Positions 6,493-14,930 are shown, counted from the stretch's first letter. The stretch: DNA of 20,179 bases from an uncultured Lachnospiraceae bacterium (GCA_910585005.1 CAJUCN010000005.1:1-20179), one strand, 5' to 3'. Program-made: numbers and translations. The notes: generated from the letters alone by a model not told the origin.

Positions 6493-7833
6493 TTATCGAT
6501 ACTTCCGTACAGCAAACATGCACAGTAGTGTCTGCACCATCTGACTGACGATCAGCCCGCAAAGATATCCGTGTATCCCAAAGAGCGGAATGCCGAAGAA
6601 CACAAAACCAAGCCTTACCAGCAGGCTGACCATACTGTAGGCAAAGGTAAGTCCGGTCTTGCCCAGTCCGTTTAAAATACTGTTTAAGGTGCTGGCAATA
6701 TACATGAGAGGGCAAAGAAAGCTAAGTACCAGGATAAAGCTTCCTGCAAGGGAACTTTGGTATAGCAGATTTCCCAAGAATCTGCCGGATAAAAGGAACA
6801 GGGACGTAAATAAGATTCCAAGTCCAAACCCGTAGGAAATGGATTTGTGGATTGCTTTGCGGATGGTTCTTTTATTGTCGGCTGCATCCGCCTCAGACAC
6901 GATGGGCAGGAGAAGGACACAGATGGAGTTTGTGATGGCGCTGGGGAAAAAGATAAGAGGCAGGGCCATACCTGTGAGCACACCATAAACGCTTAAAGCA
7001 GTTGTATTGTCATAGCCGTAGCTCATCAATCGGTTCGGGATAAAGATTGCTTCAATGCTTTGTAAAAAGTTTATGATCACCCTGTTTAGGGATAAAGGGA
7101 TGGCAAGGGTGAGAAGCCGTTTTGAAGTTTCGTAAAAGCTGGCCCCGTTTATAGAAAGAAGAGAGCCGTAGTGTTTCGGGACTACATGGTCAAAATGTGC
7201 CCGTACAGCAATAAGGGAAACCAACATGGAAGCGCTTTCGCCAATCACAAGCCCTACCACGGCAAAACTGATGGTAGGGGTGAGGCCATGCTTCAAACAG
7301 AAAAAATATATGATATACACACTGCCTACCCGGATTAATTGTTCGGAAAGTTGACAGATGGCCGGGATAGAGGTTTTACGAATGCCATAAAAGTATCCAT
7401 TGATGCAGGAATGTACGGTGGCCATTGGAATGGACAGAGCGATGATTCTTAGCAGAGGGGCAGTTCTTGCCTCTAAGAGAAAGGAAACCGCTATTTCATC
7501 AGCGAAGCAATAGATTCCAACGGTGCATAAAATGGAAACTGCCATGGACAATACAAAACCCGTAAACAGATGCAGGGCGGAGGAACGATAATCTTTGGTT
7601 ACAGTCTCCCCGGCAACATATTTGGAGATGGCGGTCTGCATACCAGCGACAGTAAGAGAGAAAGAAAGAGCGAGTACAGGTGAGATAAGCTGGTAGATCC
7701 CCATTCCTTCAGCGCCAAACAGCCGGGATAAGAATATCCGATAAAAAAATCCGATGAACCGGCTGACAAAACCGGTGATTGTGAGGATGATTGTACCTGT
7801 TATCAGGGGACTTTTGTGTCGAAATAACTGCAT
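6493..7833 (-). CDS. SpoVB-like polysaccharide/lipid flippase (MOP superfamily membrane protein)
   Basis: This is a 446-residue multi-pass membrane protein of the MVF/MatE-like (MOP) group. Its N-terminus, with 'ILTITGFVSRFIGFFYRIFL' then 'LFGAEGMGIYQLISPV', is typical of stage V sporulation protein B and related flippases, which move lipid-linked sugars across the membrane. About twelve hydrophobic segments can be counted. The open frame extends upstream to 8019, but that extension is unlike the family and overlaps the nifS promoter. The start at 7833 (MQLFRHKSPL) is therefore preferred, with a weak GGACGG six bases upstream. It is somewhat shorter than Bacillus SpoVB. It is divergent from the nifS operon and convergent with the beta-helix gene. 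Whether it acts in spore cortex or in another envelope polymer cannot be told. Confidence 0.87.
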   Translation of the reverse strand: MQLFRHKSPLITGTIILTITGFVSRFIGFFYRIFLSRLFGAEGMGIYQLISPVLALSFSLTVAGMQTAISKYVAGETVTKDYRSSALHLFTGFVLSMAVSILCTVGIYCFADEIAVSFLLEARTAPLLRIIALSIPMATVHSCINGYFYGIRKTSIPAICQLSEQLIRVGSVYIIYFFCLKHGLTPTISFAVVGLVIGESASMLVSLIAVRAHFDHVVPKHYGSLLSINGASFYETSKRLLTLAIPLSLNRVIINFLQSIEAIFIPNRLMSYGYDNTTALSVYGVLTGMALPLIFFPSAITNSICVLLLPIVSEADAADNKRTIRKAIHKSISYGFGLGILFTSLFLLSGRFLGNLLYQSSLAGSFILVLSFLCPLMYIASTLNSILNGLGKTGLTFAYSMVSLLVRLGFVFFGIPLFGIHGYLCGLIVSQMVQTLLCMFAVRKYR

Positions 7834-7882
7834 AAAGAACCGTCCGAAAGAAGTTATTGATAAATATATGCATGAGCAGACA

Positions 7883-7911
7883 TTGACAGAACAAAACGGC
7901 GGTGCTATAGT
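7883..7911 (+). promoter_or_regulatory. Near-consensus sigma-A promoter of the nifS-iscU-mnmA operon
   Basis: A perfect -35 TTGACA (7883-7888), a 17-base spacer and -10 TATAGT (7906-7911) lie about 50 bases upstream of the nifS start. This predicts strong basal expression of the sulfur-mobilisation operon. Confidence 0.85.
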
Positions 7912-7961
7912 AGATGTGCTAAAACCTAGTAATGTGATAGGAATAAGGAAAGGATATAAAA

Positions 7962-9152
7962 ATGGATCGATTGATTTATTTAGATAATGCAGCAACCACA
8001 AAGTGCGCTCCGGAAGCATTGGAGGCGATGCTGCCTTATTTTACAGAATATTATGGGAATCCCAGCAGTATTTACAGTTTAGGTGCGGAGAGCAAAAAGG
8101 CTGTCAGCGGTGCACGCAAAATCATTGCAGGGAGCATCCATGCAGATCCTGCTGAGATTTATTTTACAGCAGGCGGTTCAGAGTCTGATAATTGGGCTAT
8201 TGCTGCTACAGCAGAGGCGTATGGTGATAGGGGCAAACACATCATCACTTCCAAGATAGAACATCATGCGGTGCTTCATACCTGCGAATACTTGCAAAAA
8301 AGAGGATTCCAGATCACCTATATAGATGTGGATGAAAATGGGATCATTAAGCTGGAAGAATTGGAGAAGGCGATCCGCCCGGATACCATATTAATTTCTA
8401 TTATGTTTGCCAATAATGAGATCGGGACATTGCAGCCCATTGCCCAAATTGGGAAACTTGCGAAAGAACATGGTATATTGTTTCATACCGATGGAGTGCA
8501 AGCTTACGGGCATGTTCCTATCGATGTGGAAGAACTTCATATTGACCTGTTAAGCGCCAGCGGACATAAGCTTTATGGCCCCAAGGGAATTGGCTTTCTA
8601 TACATCCGCAAGGGTGTGAAGATACGCTCCTTTATTCACGGAGGCGCCCAGGAAAGAAAAAGGCGTGCAGGTACGGAAAATGTTCCGGGTATCGTTGGAT
8701 TTGGGGCAGCGGTAAAGAAGGCATTTGCGGGGCTGGAAGAAAGAGCGGAAACAGAAAGACAGCTTCGCGATTATCTAATTGCAGAGATTGAAGCGAAAAT
8801 TCCTCATTGCCGTTTAAACGGGGACAGAAAAAGACGGCTGCCGGGTAATGTAAACTTTAGTTTCCGTTTTATCGAAGGCGAGTCTTTGTTGATCATGCTG
8901 GATATGAAGAAGATCTGTGCGTCCAGCGGTTCGGCATGCACTTCAGGATCCCTGGATCCGTCTCATGTGCTTTTGGCGATTGGGCTGCCTCATGAGATAG
9001 CACATGGTTCTTTGCGACTAACATTAAGTTATGAGAATACAAAAGAAGAACTTGATTATGTAGTGGAGGCGGTTAGTGAGATTGTGGAGAAGCTGAGGAA
9101 GATGTCGCCGCTTTACGAAGACTTTGCCAAAAAGGGGACAGAGCAGGAATAG
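7962..9152 (+). CDS. Cysteine desulfurase (NifS/IscS family)
   Basis: The 396-residue pyridoxal-phosphate enzyme takes sulfur from cysteine as a persulfide and hands it to Fe-S scaffolds and tRNA thiolation enzymes. The N-terminus has YLDNAATT (6-13). PLP contacts include His102 (IEHHAVLH) and the Schiff-base lysine Lys203 in SGHKLYGPKG. 'RRAGTENVPGIVG' (234-246) is the class-V signature. The persulfide cysteine is Cys326 in the loop 'SSGSACTSGS', which has the IscS/group-I form. Start ATG 7962 has GGAAAGGA upstream and a near-consensus promoter. It is the first gene of an operon with an iscU-like gene 35 bases downstream and then mnmA, so it probably serves both Fe-S assembly and 2-thiouridine synthesis. 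A choice between the names nifS and iscS is not safe. Confidence 0.95.
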   Translation: MDRLIYLDNAATTKCAPEALEAMLPYFTEYYGNPSSIYSLGAESKKAVSGARKIIAGSIHADPAEIYFTAGGSESDNWAIAATAEAYGDRGKHIITSKIEHHAVLHTCEYLQKRGFQITYIDVDENGIIKLEELEKAIRPDTILISIMFANNEIGTLQPIAQIGKLAKEHGILFHTDGVQAYGHVPIDVEELHIDLLSASGHKLYGPKGIGFLYIRKGVKIRSFIHGGAQERKRRAGTENVPGIVGFGAAVKKAFAGLEERAETERQLRDYLIAEIEAKIPHCRLNGDRKRRLPGNVNFSFRFIEGESLLIMLDMKKICASSGSACTSGSLDPSHVLLAIGLPHEIAHGSLRLTLSYENTKEELDYVVEAVSEIVEKLRKMSPLYEDFAKKGTEQE

Positions 9153-9187
9153 TGAAGTGATTTAGAAAATTAGAAGGAGTAAACGGG

Positions 9188-9631
9188 ATGTACAGTGAAA
9201 AAGTGATGGATCATTTTACCAACCCAAGGAATATGGGTGAGATTGAAAACCCCAGCGGGGTAGGAACCGTGGGCAATGCCAAGTGTGGGGATATTATGAG
9301 GATCTATCTTGATATTGATGAAAATCAGGTGATCCGGGAATGCACATTTAAGACCTTTGGCTGCGGTGCAGCGGTAGCTACCAGCAGTATGGCTACGGAG
9401 CTTGTAAAAGGAAAGACCATAGAGGAAGCTTTGAAGGTGACCAATAAGGCGGTGATGGAAGCCCTGGACGGACTTCCGCCTGTGAAGGTGCATTGTTCTC
9501 TTTTGGCGGAGGAGGCGATCCATGCAGCGCTTTGGGATTATGCCCAAAAAAACAAGATTGAGATTCAAGGACTTAAGAAGCCCAAAACGGATATCCACGA
9601 GGAGGAAGAGGGGGAAGAGGAAGAATATTGA
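9188..9631 (+). CDS. IscU/NifU N-terminal-type Fe-S cluster scaffold
   Basis: This 147-residue scaffold protein receives persulfide sulfur from the desulfurase and builds [2Fe-2S] clusters. The three ligand cysteines are present: Cys33 (NAKCGD, with Asp35), Cys59 (TFGCGAA) and Cys103 (VHCSLLAEE, with His102). A fourth, Cys52, is extra. The spacing is that of IscU/NifU-N rather than zinc-loop SufU. The last dozen residues are a run of glutamates ending in Tyr, an unusual acidic tail. AAGGAG at 9174-9179 supports the start. The stop TGA overlaps the mnmA ATG in TGATG, so the two are translationally coupled. Confidence 0.93.
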   Translation: MYSEKVMDHFTNPRNMGEIENPSGVGTVGNAKCGDIMRIYLDIDENQVIRECTFKTFGCGAAVATSSMATELVKGKTIEEALKVTNKAVMEALDGLPPVKVHCSLLAEEAIHAALWDYAQKNKIEIQGLKKPKTDIHEEEEGEEEEY

Positions 9632-10728
9632 TGAAAAAGAAGGTAGTGGTTGGCATGTCCGGAGGAGTGGATTCCTCCGTGGCAGCCTATCTTTTGTGCC
9701 AGCAGGGGTATGAGGTGATCGGTGTGACTATGCAGATCTGGCAGGAGGAAGAGCCAGGGGCTGCCGAGGAGAACGGAGGCTGCTGTGGTTTGACGGCAGC
9801 AGAGGATGCAAGAGCAGTTGCACAGATTTTGGGAATCCCCCATTATGTCATGAATTTTAAACAGGAATTCCAAGGTCAGGTGATAGACTATTTTGTGGAA
9901 GAGTATTTAAAAGGCAGAACCCCGAATCCTTGTATTGCCTGCAACAGGTATGTGAAGTGGGAATCTTTACTCAGGCGCAGCATGGAGATTGGGGCGGATT
10001 ATATTGCTACCGGGCATTATGCCAGGGTGGAGCAGCTTTCCAATGGAAGGTATGCGATCCGTAATTCCGTCACCGCCAGGAAGGATCAGACTTATGCCCT
10101 ATACAATTTGACACAGTTTCAGCTTGCCCACACTTTAATGCCGGTAGGCGGTTATACCAAAGAGGAAATCCGTGAAATTGCACAAATGATGCAGTTACCT
10201 GTGGCCAATAAGGCGGATAGCCAGGATATCTGCTTTGTACCGGATGGTGATTATGCAGCGTTTATTGAGAAGAAAGCGCCCGGGAGGATCTATGGGGAAG
10301 GAAATTTTGTTACTGAAGATGGGGAAATTCTCGGCAGGCATAAAGGGATCACGCACTATACCATAGGGCAGCGGAAAGGGCTTGGATTGTCTCTTGGGCA
10401 TCCTGTGTTTATATCCCGTCTTTGTCCGGAAACGAATGAGGTGGTAGTTGGAGGAGAGGAAGCCGTATTTAGCAGCGAACTTCTTTGTGATCAGATCAAT
10501 TTTATGGGAATGGAGGATCTTTCCGCGCCAAGAAGGGTTTGGGCGAAGGTGCGCTATGCCCATAAAGGAGAGTGGTGCCGCATTAGAATGGATGGGCAGG
10601 ACAGGATCATTTGTGAATTTGAAAAACCTGTCCGGGCAATCACGCCGGGACAGGCTGTGGTGTTTTATGAAGGAGAATATGTCCTTGGCGGAGGGACGAT
10701 CCTTGGAAACATAAAAATGCAGTCATAA
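9631..10728 (+). CDS. mnmA: tRNA-specific 2-thiouridylase MnmA
   Basis: The 365-residue enzyme adenylates and thiolates uridine-34 of tRNA-Lys, -Glu and -Gln to 2-thiouridine, using sulfur from the desulfurase. The PP-loop SGGVDSS lies at residues 10-16. The catalytic pair is Cys101 (NPCIACN) and Cys201 (DSQDICFVPDGDY). 'ATGHYAR' and 'KDQTYAL' are further family motifs, and 'HYTIGQRKGLG' leads into the C-terminal beta-barrel. Start ATG 9631 overlaps the iscU stop (TGATG), with GGAAGAGGAAG before it. The TTG at 9628 is less likely. It is the last gene of the sulfur operon, and its stop lies only nine bases from the end of the convergent PHP gene. Confidence 0.97.
   Translation: MKKKVVVGMSGGVDSSVAAYLLCQQGYEVIGVTMQIWQEEEPGAAEENGGCCGLTAAEDARAVAQILGIPHYVMNFKQEFQGQVIDYFVEEYLKGRTPNPCIACNRYVKWESLLRRSMEIGADYIATGHYARVEQLSNGRYAIRNSVTARKDQTYALYNLTQFQLAHTLMPVGGYTKEEIREIAQMMQLPVANKADSQDICFVPDGDYAAFIEKKAPGRIYGEGNFVTEDGEILGRHKGITHYTIGQRKGLGLSLGHPVFISRLCPETNEVVVGGEEAVFSSELLCDQINFMGMEDLSAPRRVWAKVRYAHKGEWCRIRMDGQDRIICEFEKPVRAITPGQAVVFYEGEYVLGGGTILGNIKMQS
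10622..10654 (-). terminator. Intrinsic terminator of the PHP gene, inside mnmA coding sequence
   Basis: Read on the minus strand, CCTGTCC (10654-10648) pairs with GGACAGG (10633-10627), with an inner GGC/GCC pair across one C-C mismatch. TTTTT follows (10626-10622). It lies about 85 bases beyond the PHP gene stop and within the last 110 bases of mnmA. On the plus strand no T run follows, so it should not stop mnmA transcription. Confidence 0.65.
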
Positions 10729-10737
10729 ACTTTGCGC

Positions 10738-11556
10738 TTATAATTTGTGGAATTCAGGCATTCTTTTTTCAAATGTGGCATAATACCGGAATCCACAGGC
10801 TTTTAGCAGATCTGCCGCACGGTCAAAAGACCTGGCTATGGCAGCAGGCTGGTGGGCATCAGAACCGATGGTGATTAATTCGCCTCCCAGTTCCCGATAG
10901 CGCTTTAAAATGTCAGTACAGGGATTCAAATCCTTTAAGTGATAACCCACTGCACCAGTATTCAGTTCGATTCCCTTTTCCATTTGAAGGATCCTTTCCA
11001 GGATCGGATCCAGGATATCTTTATACTTGTCGTAAGTGTAGGCGCTATCCTTGGTTCTCCCGTATCTGACTACATAATCCAGGTGTCCGTAAACATCAAA
11101 ATTATGAAAGGTATCCAGACAATCTAAAATAGAAGAAAAGTATTCCCGGTAGGCTTCTTCGTCTGTACGTCCTTCATAAAAAGAAGGCCAGTAAGGGTCT
11201 TTTTTATTACAAATATGGGAGGAAGCAATAATAAAGTCAAAGTCATAGCTTTTGGCATAAACAGCAAGCTCCCTGCGAAGATGTGGCTGGATGCCAAGCT
11301 CTACCCCAAATAAAACCCGGATCGTTCCGGCGTACTTTTCTTTTAAGCGGATCAGTTCATAAAGATAGGAATCGGTATTCAGTCCAAAGAGTCCTTCATC
11401 TTTCGGATCCTGGTAAGGAAAATCAATGTCCAGATGTTCCGTAAAACACAGGGTGGACAGGCCCAGGGATATGCCCTGTAAGATCATGTCTTCCATAGGT
11501 GTATCCGAATCGCTTGAGAAGGAAGAATGTAAATGATAATCTGCTTTTATTGTCAT
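10738..11556 (-). CDS. hisK: Histidinol-phosphatase (PHP superfamily, HisK/HisJ type)
   Basis: The 272-residue metal-dependent phosphatase belongs to the PHP family, whose HisK/HisJ members remove phosphate from histidinol phosphate in histidine synthesis. Metal-binding motifs: DYHLHSSFSSD (His8, His10), TEHLD (Glu40, His41), 'ASSHICNKKDPYW', 'GHLDYVVRYG' and the C-terminal GSDAHQP. The length matches HisJ of Bacillus. The frame opens nine codons earlier at 11583, but the ATG at 11556 is preferred. AAGGAG (11564-11569) lies seven bases before it and the family starts here. No other his genes are in the window, so the exact substrate is inferred from family. It is divergent from gapA and convergent with mnmA. 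Confidence 0.88.
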   Translation of the reverse strand: MTIKADYHLHSSFSSDSDTPMEDMILQGISLGLSTLCFTEHLDIDFPYQDPKDEGLFGLNTDSYLYELIRLKEKYAGTIRVLFGVELGIQPHLRRELAVYAKSYDFDFIIASSHICNKKDPYWPSFYEGRTDEEAYREYFSSILDCLDTFHNFDVYGHLDYVVRYGRTKDSAYTYDKYKDILDPILERILQMEKGIELNTGAVGYHLKDLNPCTDILKRYRELGGELITIGSDAHQPAAIARSFDRAADLLKACGFRYYATFEKRMPEFHKL

Positions 11557-11633
11557 AATCTGGCTCCTTTTTTGATTTGTCATTCCAGTTTATAAGATTA
11601 GGAGAAAAAAAGCAATTATTTTTCAATTACATC

Positions 11634-11662
11634 TTGAACTTTCTGGACAAATTAGGTAAAAT
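11634..11662 (+). promoter_or_regulatory. Promoter of gapA
   Basis: -35 TTGAAC (11634-11639), a 17-base spacer and -10 TAAAAT (11657-11662) lie about 60 bases before the gapA start. The intergenic sequence between here and the start is AT-rich with no clear operator. Confidence 0.75.
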
Positions 11663-11721
11663 AATCCTGCTGATAAAATTTTGTCAATATAAAAATTAAT
11701 CAATTTTAGGAGGAAACTAAA

Positions 11722-12735
11722 ATGGCAGTAAGAGTAGCAATCAATGGTTTTGGCCGTATTGGTCGTCTTGCATTCAGACAGATGTTCGATGCAGAAGGAT
11801 ATGAAGTTGTAGCAATCAACGACTTAACAAGTCCTGAGATGCTTGCACATCTGTTAAAGTATGACACAGCACAGGGTAAGTACAAATATGCTGACAGCGT
11901 ATCATACGGAGAGGATTCCATTACTGTTAATGGAAAGACCATCACAATCTACAAAGAAGCAGACGCTTCCAAGCTTCCTTGGGGTGAGTTAAAGGTAGAC
12001 GTTGTTCTTGAGTGTACAGGCTTCTATACCTCTAAGGATAAAGCAAGCGCACACATTACAGCAGGCGCTCGTAAGGTTGTTATCTCTGCACCTGCAGGAA
12101 ATGATCTTCCGACCATCGTTTACAATGTGAACCATGAAACACTGAAGGCTGAAGATACCGTTATTTCTGCAGCTTCCTGTACAACAAACTGCCTGGCGCC
12201 TATGGCTAAGGCTTTAAATGATCTTGCTTCTATCAAGAGCGGTATCATGACAACTGTTCACGCTTATACAGGCGACCAGATGATTCTTGACGGTCCTCAG
12301 AGAAAGGGCGATAAGAGAAGAAGCCGTGCAGGCGCTCAGAACATCGTTCCTAACTCAACAGGTGCGGCTAAGGCAATCGGCCTTGTTATTCCTGAATTGA
12401 ACGGCAAGCTGATCGGTTCCGCACAGCGTGTTCCTACTCCTACAGGTTCCACAACAATCCTCGTAGCAGTAGTGGAAGGAAACGTTACGAAGGATCAGAT
12501 CAATGAGGCTATGAAGGCAGCTTCTACCGAGTCTTTCGGATATAACACAGACGAGATCGTATCTTCTGACGTAATCGGCAGCACTTACGGTTCCATCTTT
12601 GATGCTACACAGACAATGGTAGCTCCTATGGACGACGGAAATACTCAGGTACAGGTAGTTTCCTGGTATGACAATGAGAATTCTTACACAAGCCAGATGG
12701 TAAGGACAATCAAATACTTCTCAGAGTTAGCATAG
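11722..12735 (+). CDS. gapA: Glyceraldehyde-3-phosphate dehydrogenase, type I, NAD-dependent
   Basis: The 337-residue glycolytic enzyme oxidises glyceraldehyde-3-phosphate to 1,3-bisphosphoglycerate. The NAD loop GFGRIGR is at residues 9-15, with Asp34 after the second strand fitting NAD preference. The catalytic Cys153 lies in SAASCTTNCLAP and the base His180 in TTVHAYTGDQ. 'RRSRAGAQNIVPNSTGAAKAIG' and 'SWYDNENSY' are standard family motifs. AGGAGG eight bases upstream fixes the start. Codon use is the biased, high-expression type (gca, aca, gtt, atc). It has its own promoter and a strong terminator, and heads the gapA/pgk/tpiA block. Confidence 0.98.
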   Translation: MAVRVAINGFGRIGRLAFRQMFDAEGYEVVAINDLTSPEMLAHLLKYDTAQGKYKYADSVSYGEDSITVNGKTITIYKEADASKLPWGELKVDVVLECTGFYTSKDKASAHITAGARKVVISAPAGNDLPTIVYNVNHETLKAEDTVISAASCTTNCLAPMAKALNDLASIKSGIMTTVHAYTGDQMILDGPQRKGDKRRSRAGAQNIVPNSTGAAKAIGLVIPELNGKLIGSAQRVPTPTGSTTILVAVVEGNVTKDQINEAMKAASTESFGYNTDEIVSSDVIGSTYGSIFDATQTMVAPMDDGNTQVQVVSWYDNENSYTSQMVRTIKYFSELA

Positions 12736-12744
12736 TAGACCTTT

Positions 12745-12777
12745 AAGGGTCCGGTCTTATGGACCGGGCCCTTTTTT
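12745..12777 (+). terminator. Strong intrinsic terminator between gapA and pgk
   Basis: AAGGGTCCGGTC (12745-12756) pairs with GACCGGGCCCTT (12762-12773) over 12 bp, with one G-U, around loop TTATG, and runs into T residues to 12777. It should cut most gapA transcripts before pgk. Confidence 0.92.
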
Positions 12778-12817
12778 CGTAAAAAGAACCAGATAATTAT
12801 TTTAAGGAGGTTTAATC

Positions 12818-14041
12818 ATGGGATTAAATAAAAAATCAGTTGATGATATCAATGTAGCAGGAAAGCGCGTGTTAGTAAGATGTGACTTTAACGTACCTCT
12901 TAAGAATGGTGAGATCACAGACGAAACCCGTATCGTTGCGGCCCTTCCTACAATCAATAAACTTCTTGCAGATGGAGGAAAGGTAATCCTTTGCTCTCAT
13001 CTTGGCAAAGTAAAGAATGGCCCTAACGAAGGTGAGTCTTTAGCGCCTGTTGCAAAGAGGCTGTCTGAGAAGCTTGGCAAGGAAGTAAACTTTGTTTCTG
13101 ATTATAATGTAACTGGAGAAGCGGCTGTAAAAGCAGTAGAAGCAATGAAGGAAGGAGATGTTGTTCTTCTCCAGAATACCCGTTTCCGTGGAAAAGAAGA
13201 GACGAAGAATGGGGAAGAGTTCTCCAAGGAACTGGCAGACCTTTGTGATGTTTATGTATGTGATGCCTTTGGTTCTTCTCACAGGGCACATGCCTCTGTA
13301 GCAGGTGTTACCGATGTTGTCCGTGCAAAGGGCGGCGAGTGTGCGGTAGGCTACTTAATGCAAAAGGAGATTGATTTCCTTGGCAATGCAGTTGAAACTC
13401 CGGTAAGGCCTTTCGTGGCAATCCTTGGCGGTGCGAAGGTAGCGGATAAGCTGAACGTGATCAACAATCTTCTTGAGAAGTGTGACACGCTGATCATTGG
13501 CGGCGGCATGGCTTTTACTTTCTTAAAGGCAAAAGGATATGAAGTTGGTAATTCATTAGTTGACTTAGAGAAGATTGATTACTGCAAAGAAATGATGGAA
13601 AAGGCGGAGAAACTTGGCAAGAAGCTTCTTCTTCCGGTAGATACCACCATTGCAGCATCATTCCCGGATCCGATTGACGCCGAGATCGAAGTATCCGTTG
13701 TAGATGCAGATAAGATTCCGGCTGATATGGAAGGCCTTGACATTGGTGATAAGACAGCGGAGCTTTATGCTGATGCTGTGAAATCCGCTAAGACCGTTGT
13801 ATGGAATGGGCCTATGGGCGTATTTGAGAATCCCATCCTTGCAAAAGGAACCATTGCTGTGGCGAAAGCACTGGCTGAGACCGATGCAACAACGATCATT
13901 GGCGGCGGCGATTCAGCAGCGGCAGTAAACCAGCTTGGATTTGCTGATAAGATGAGCCATATTTCAACAGGCGGCGGCGCTTCCTTAGAGTTCTTGGAAG
14001 GCAAAGAACTGCCGGGCGTTGTAGCAGCGGACGACAAATAA
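12818..14041 (+). CDS. pgk: Phosphoglycerate kinase
   Basis: The 407-residue glycolytic kinase passes phosphate from 1,3-bisphosphoglycerate to ADP. N-domain substrate motifs are RCDFNVPL (Asp23, Asn25), DETR (Arg38) and SHLGK (His61; usually SHLGRP). The C-domain nucleotide motifs are GGAKVADK (near residue 205), 'NGPMGVFE' and GGGDSAAA. The start has AAGGAGG seven bases upstream. It lies 82 bases after gapA beyond a strong terminator, and 49 bases before tpiA with no terminator between, so pgk and tpiA are probably co-transcribed. No clear separate promoter is visible; read-through from gapA or a weak GATAAT (12792-12797) could serve. Confidence 0.98.
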   Translation: MGLNKKSVDDINVAGKRVLVRCDFNVPLKNGEITDETRIVAALPTINKLLADGGKVILCSHLGKVKNGPNEGESLAPVAKRLSEKLGKEVNFVSDYNVTGEAAVKAVEAMKEGDVVLLQNTRFRGKEETKNGEEFSKELADLCDVYVCDAFGSSHRAHASVAGVTDVVRAKGGECAVGYLMQKEIDFLGNAVETPVRPFVAILGGAKVADKLNVINNLLEKCDTLIIGGGMAFTFLKAKGYEVGNSLVDLEKIDYCKEMMEKAEKLGKKLLLPVDTTIAASFPDPIDAEIEVSVVDADKIPADMEGLDIGDKTAELYADAVKSAKTVVWNGPMGVFENPILAKGTIAVAKALAETDATTIIGGGDSAAAVNQLGFADKMSHISTGGGASLEFLEGKELPGVVAADDK

Positions 14042-14090
14042 TTAGTGGAATAGAACGTGGTGCATGAATATTAATGAGGAGGAAACAAAA

Positions 14091-14843
14091 ATGGCAAGAA
14101 GGAAAATTGTAGCTGGCAACTGGAAAATGAATATGACTCCCAGCCAGGCTGTTGCATTATGTGCAGAGTTAAAGGATTTAGTGAAATCTGACGATGTTGA
14201 CGTTGTTTACTGTGTACCTGCAGTTGACATTGTTCCTGTAGTAGAGGCAGTTAAAGGAACCAATGTGGAGGTTGGCGCTGAGAATATGTACTTTGAAGAA
14301 AAGGGAGCATATACCGGTGAAATCTCTGCAGCGATGCTGGTAGACGCTGGTGTTAAGTATGTGATTATTGGCCATTCTGAGAGACGTGATTATTTTAAAG
14401 AAGATGACGTGCTTCTCAATAAAAAAGTAAAAAAGGCTTTTGAAGCAGGATTGACACCGATTCTTTGTTGTGGTGAAACTTTGGAGCAGAGGGAAATGGG
14501 AATCACTCTTGATTGGATCCGTATGCAGATTAAATCTGACTTGGTTGGAGTAAGCGCACAGCAGGTCGCTTCTATGGTGATTGCTTATGAACCGATCTGG
14601 GCAATTGGAACTGGTAAGACAGCTACCACGGAACAGGCTCAGGAAGTATGTAAGGCGATCCGTGACTGTATCGCTGAAGTGTATGATGCTGCGACGGCAG
14701 AGGCAGTACGCATCCAGTACGGCGGATCTGTAAGTGCGGCAAATGCAGCAGAGCTGTTTGCACAGCCTGATATTGATGGCGGACTTGTTGGCGGCGCATC
14801 ACTTAAGGCTGATTTTGGAAAGATTGTGGGATACAATAAGTAG
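14091..14843 (+). CDS. tpiA: Triosephosphate isomerase
   Basis: The 250-residue TIM-barrel enzyme interconverts dihydroxyacetone phosphate and glyceraldehyde-3-phosphate. Catalytic residues: Asn10 and Lys12 (GNWKMN), His95 (IIGHSERR) and Glu167 (AYEPIWAIGTGKTA, which includes flexible loop 6). The phosphate-binding 'YGGSVSAANA' and 'GGLVGGASL' are intact. The open frame begins at 14064, but the ATG at 14091 is right because GAGGAGG lies 7-8 bases before it and the protein then starts at the family's usual point. It is the last gene of the glycolytic block, followed by a terminator. Confidence 0.98.
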   Translation: MARRKIVAGNWKMNMTPSQAVALCAELKDLVKSDDVDVVYCVPAVDIVPVVEAVKGTNVEVGAENMYFEEKGAYTGEISAAMLVDAGVKYVIIGHSERRDYFKEDDVLLNKKVKKAFEAGLTPILCCGETLEQREMGITLDWIRMQIKSDLVGVSAQQVASMVIAYEPIWAIGTGKTATTEQAQEVCKAIRDCIAEVYDAATAEAVRIQYGGSVSAANAAELFAQPDIDGGLVGGASLKADFGKIVGYNK

Positions 14844-14885
14844 TAGCATTGTTTATCTGTAATACAATAAAGGAAATGGATAGGA

Positions 14886-14930
14886 AACTCACTTCATGTA
14901 GTAGAAGCTTATTGCAGAAGTGAGTTTTTT
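14886..14930 (+). terminator. Intrinsic terminator after tpiA
   Basis: AACTCACTTC (14886-14895) pairs with GAAGTGAGTT (14917-14926) over 10 bp, around a 21-base loop, followed by T residues to 14930. It closes the glycolytic block before the adhesin gene. Confidence 0.85.

Noticed and set aside
7925..7941. Possible Rrf2-type (IscR/CymR-like) operator, CCTA...TAGG, downstream of the nifS promoter
   Set aside because: Only four bases pair on each side and the inner bases do not match. It is too weak to support a regulator site.
7834..8019. Extension of the SpoVB-like frame upstream to 8019
   Set aside because: The extra 62 residues do not resemble the family and would overlap the nifS start and its near-consensus promoter. 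The start at 7833 gives the usual N-terminus.
13023..13291. Minus-strand frames within pgk
   Set aside because: They are shadows of a strongly conserved plus-strand gene, with no motifs or ribosome binding sites.
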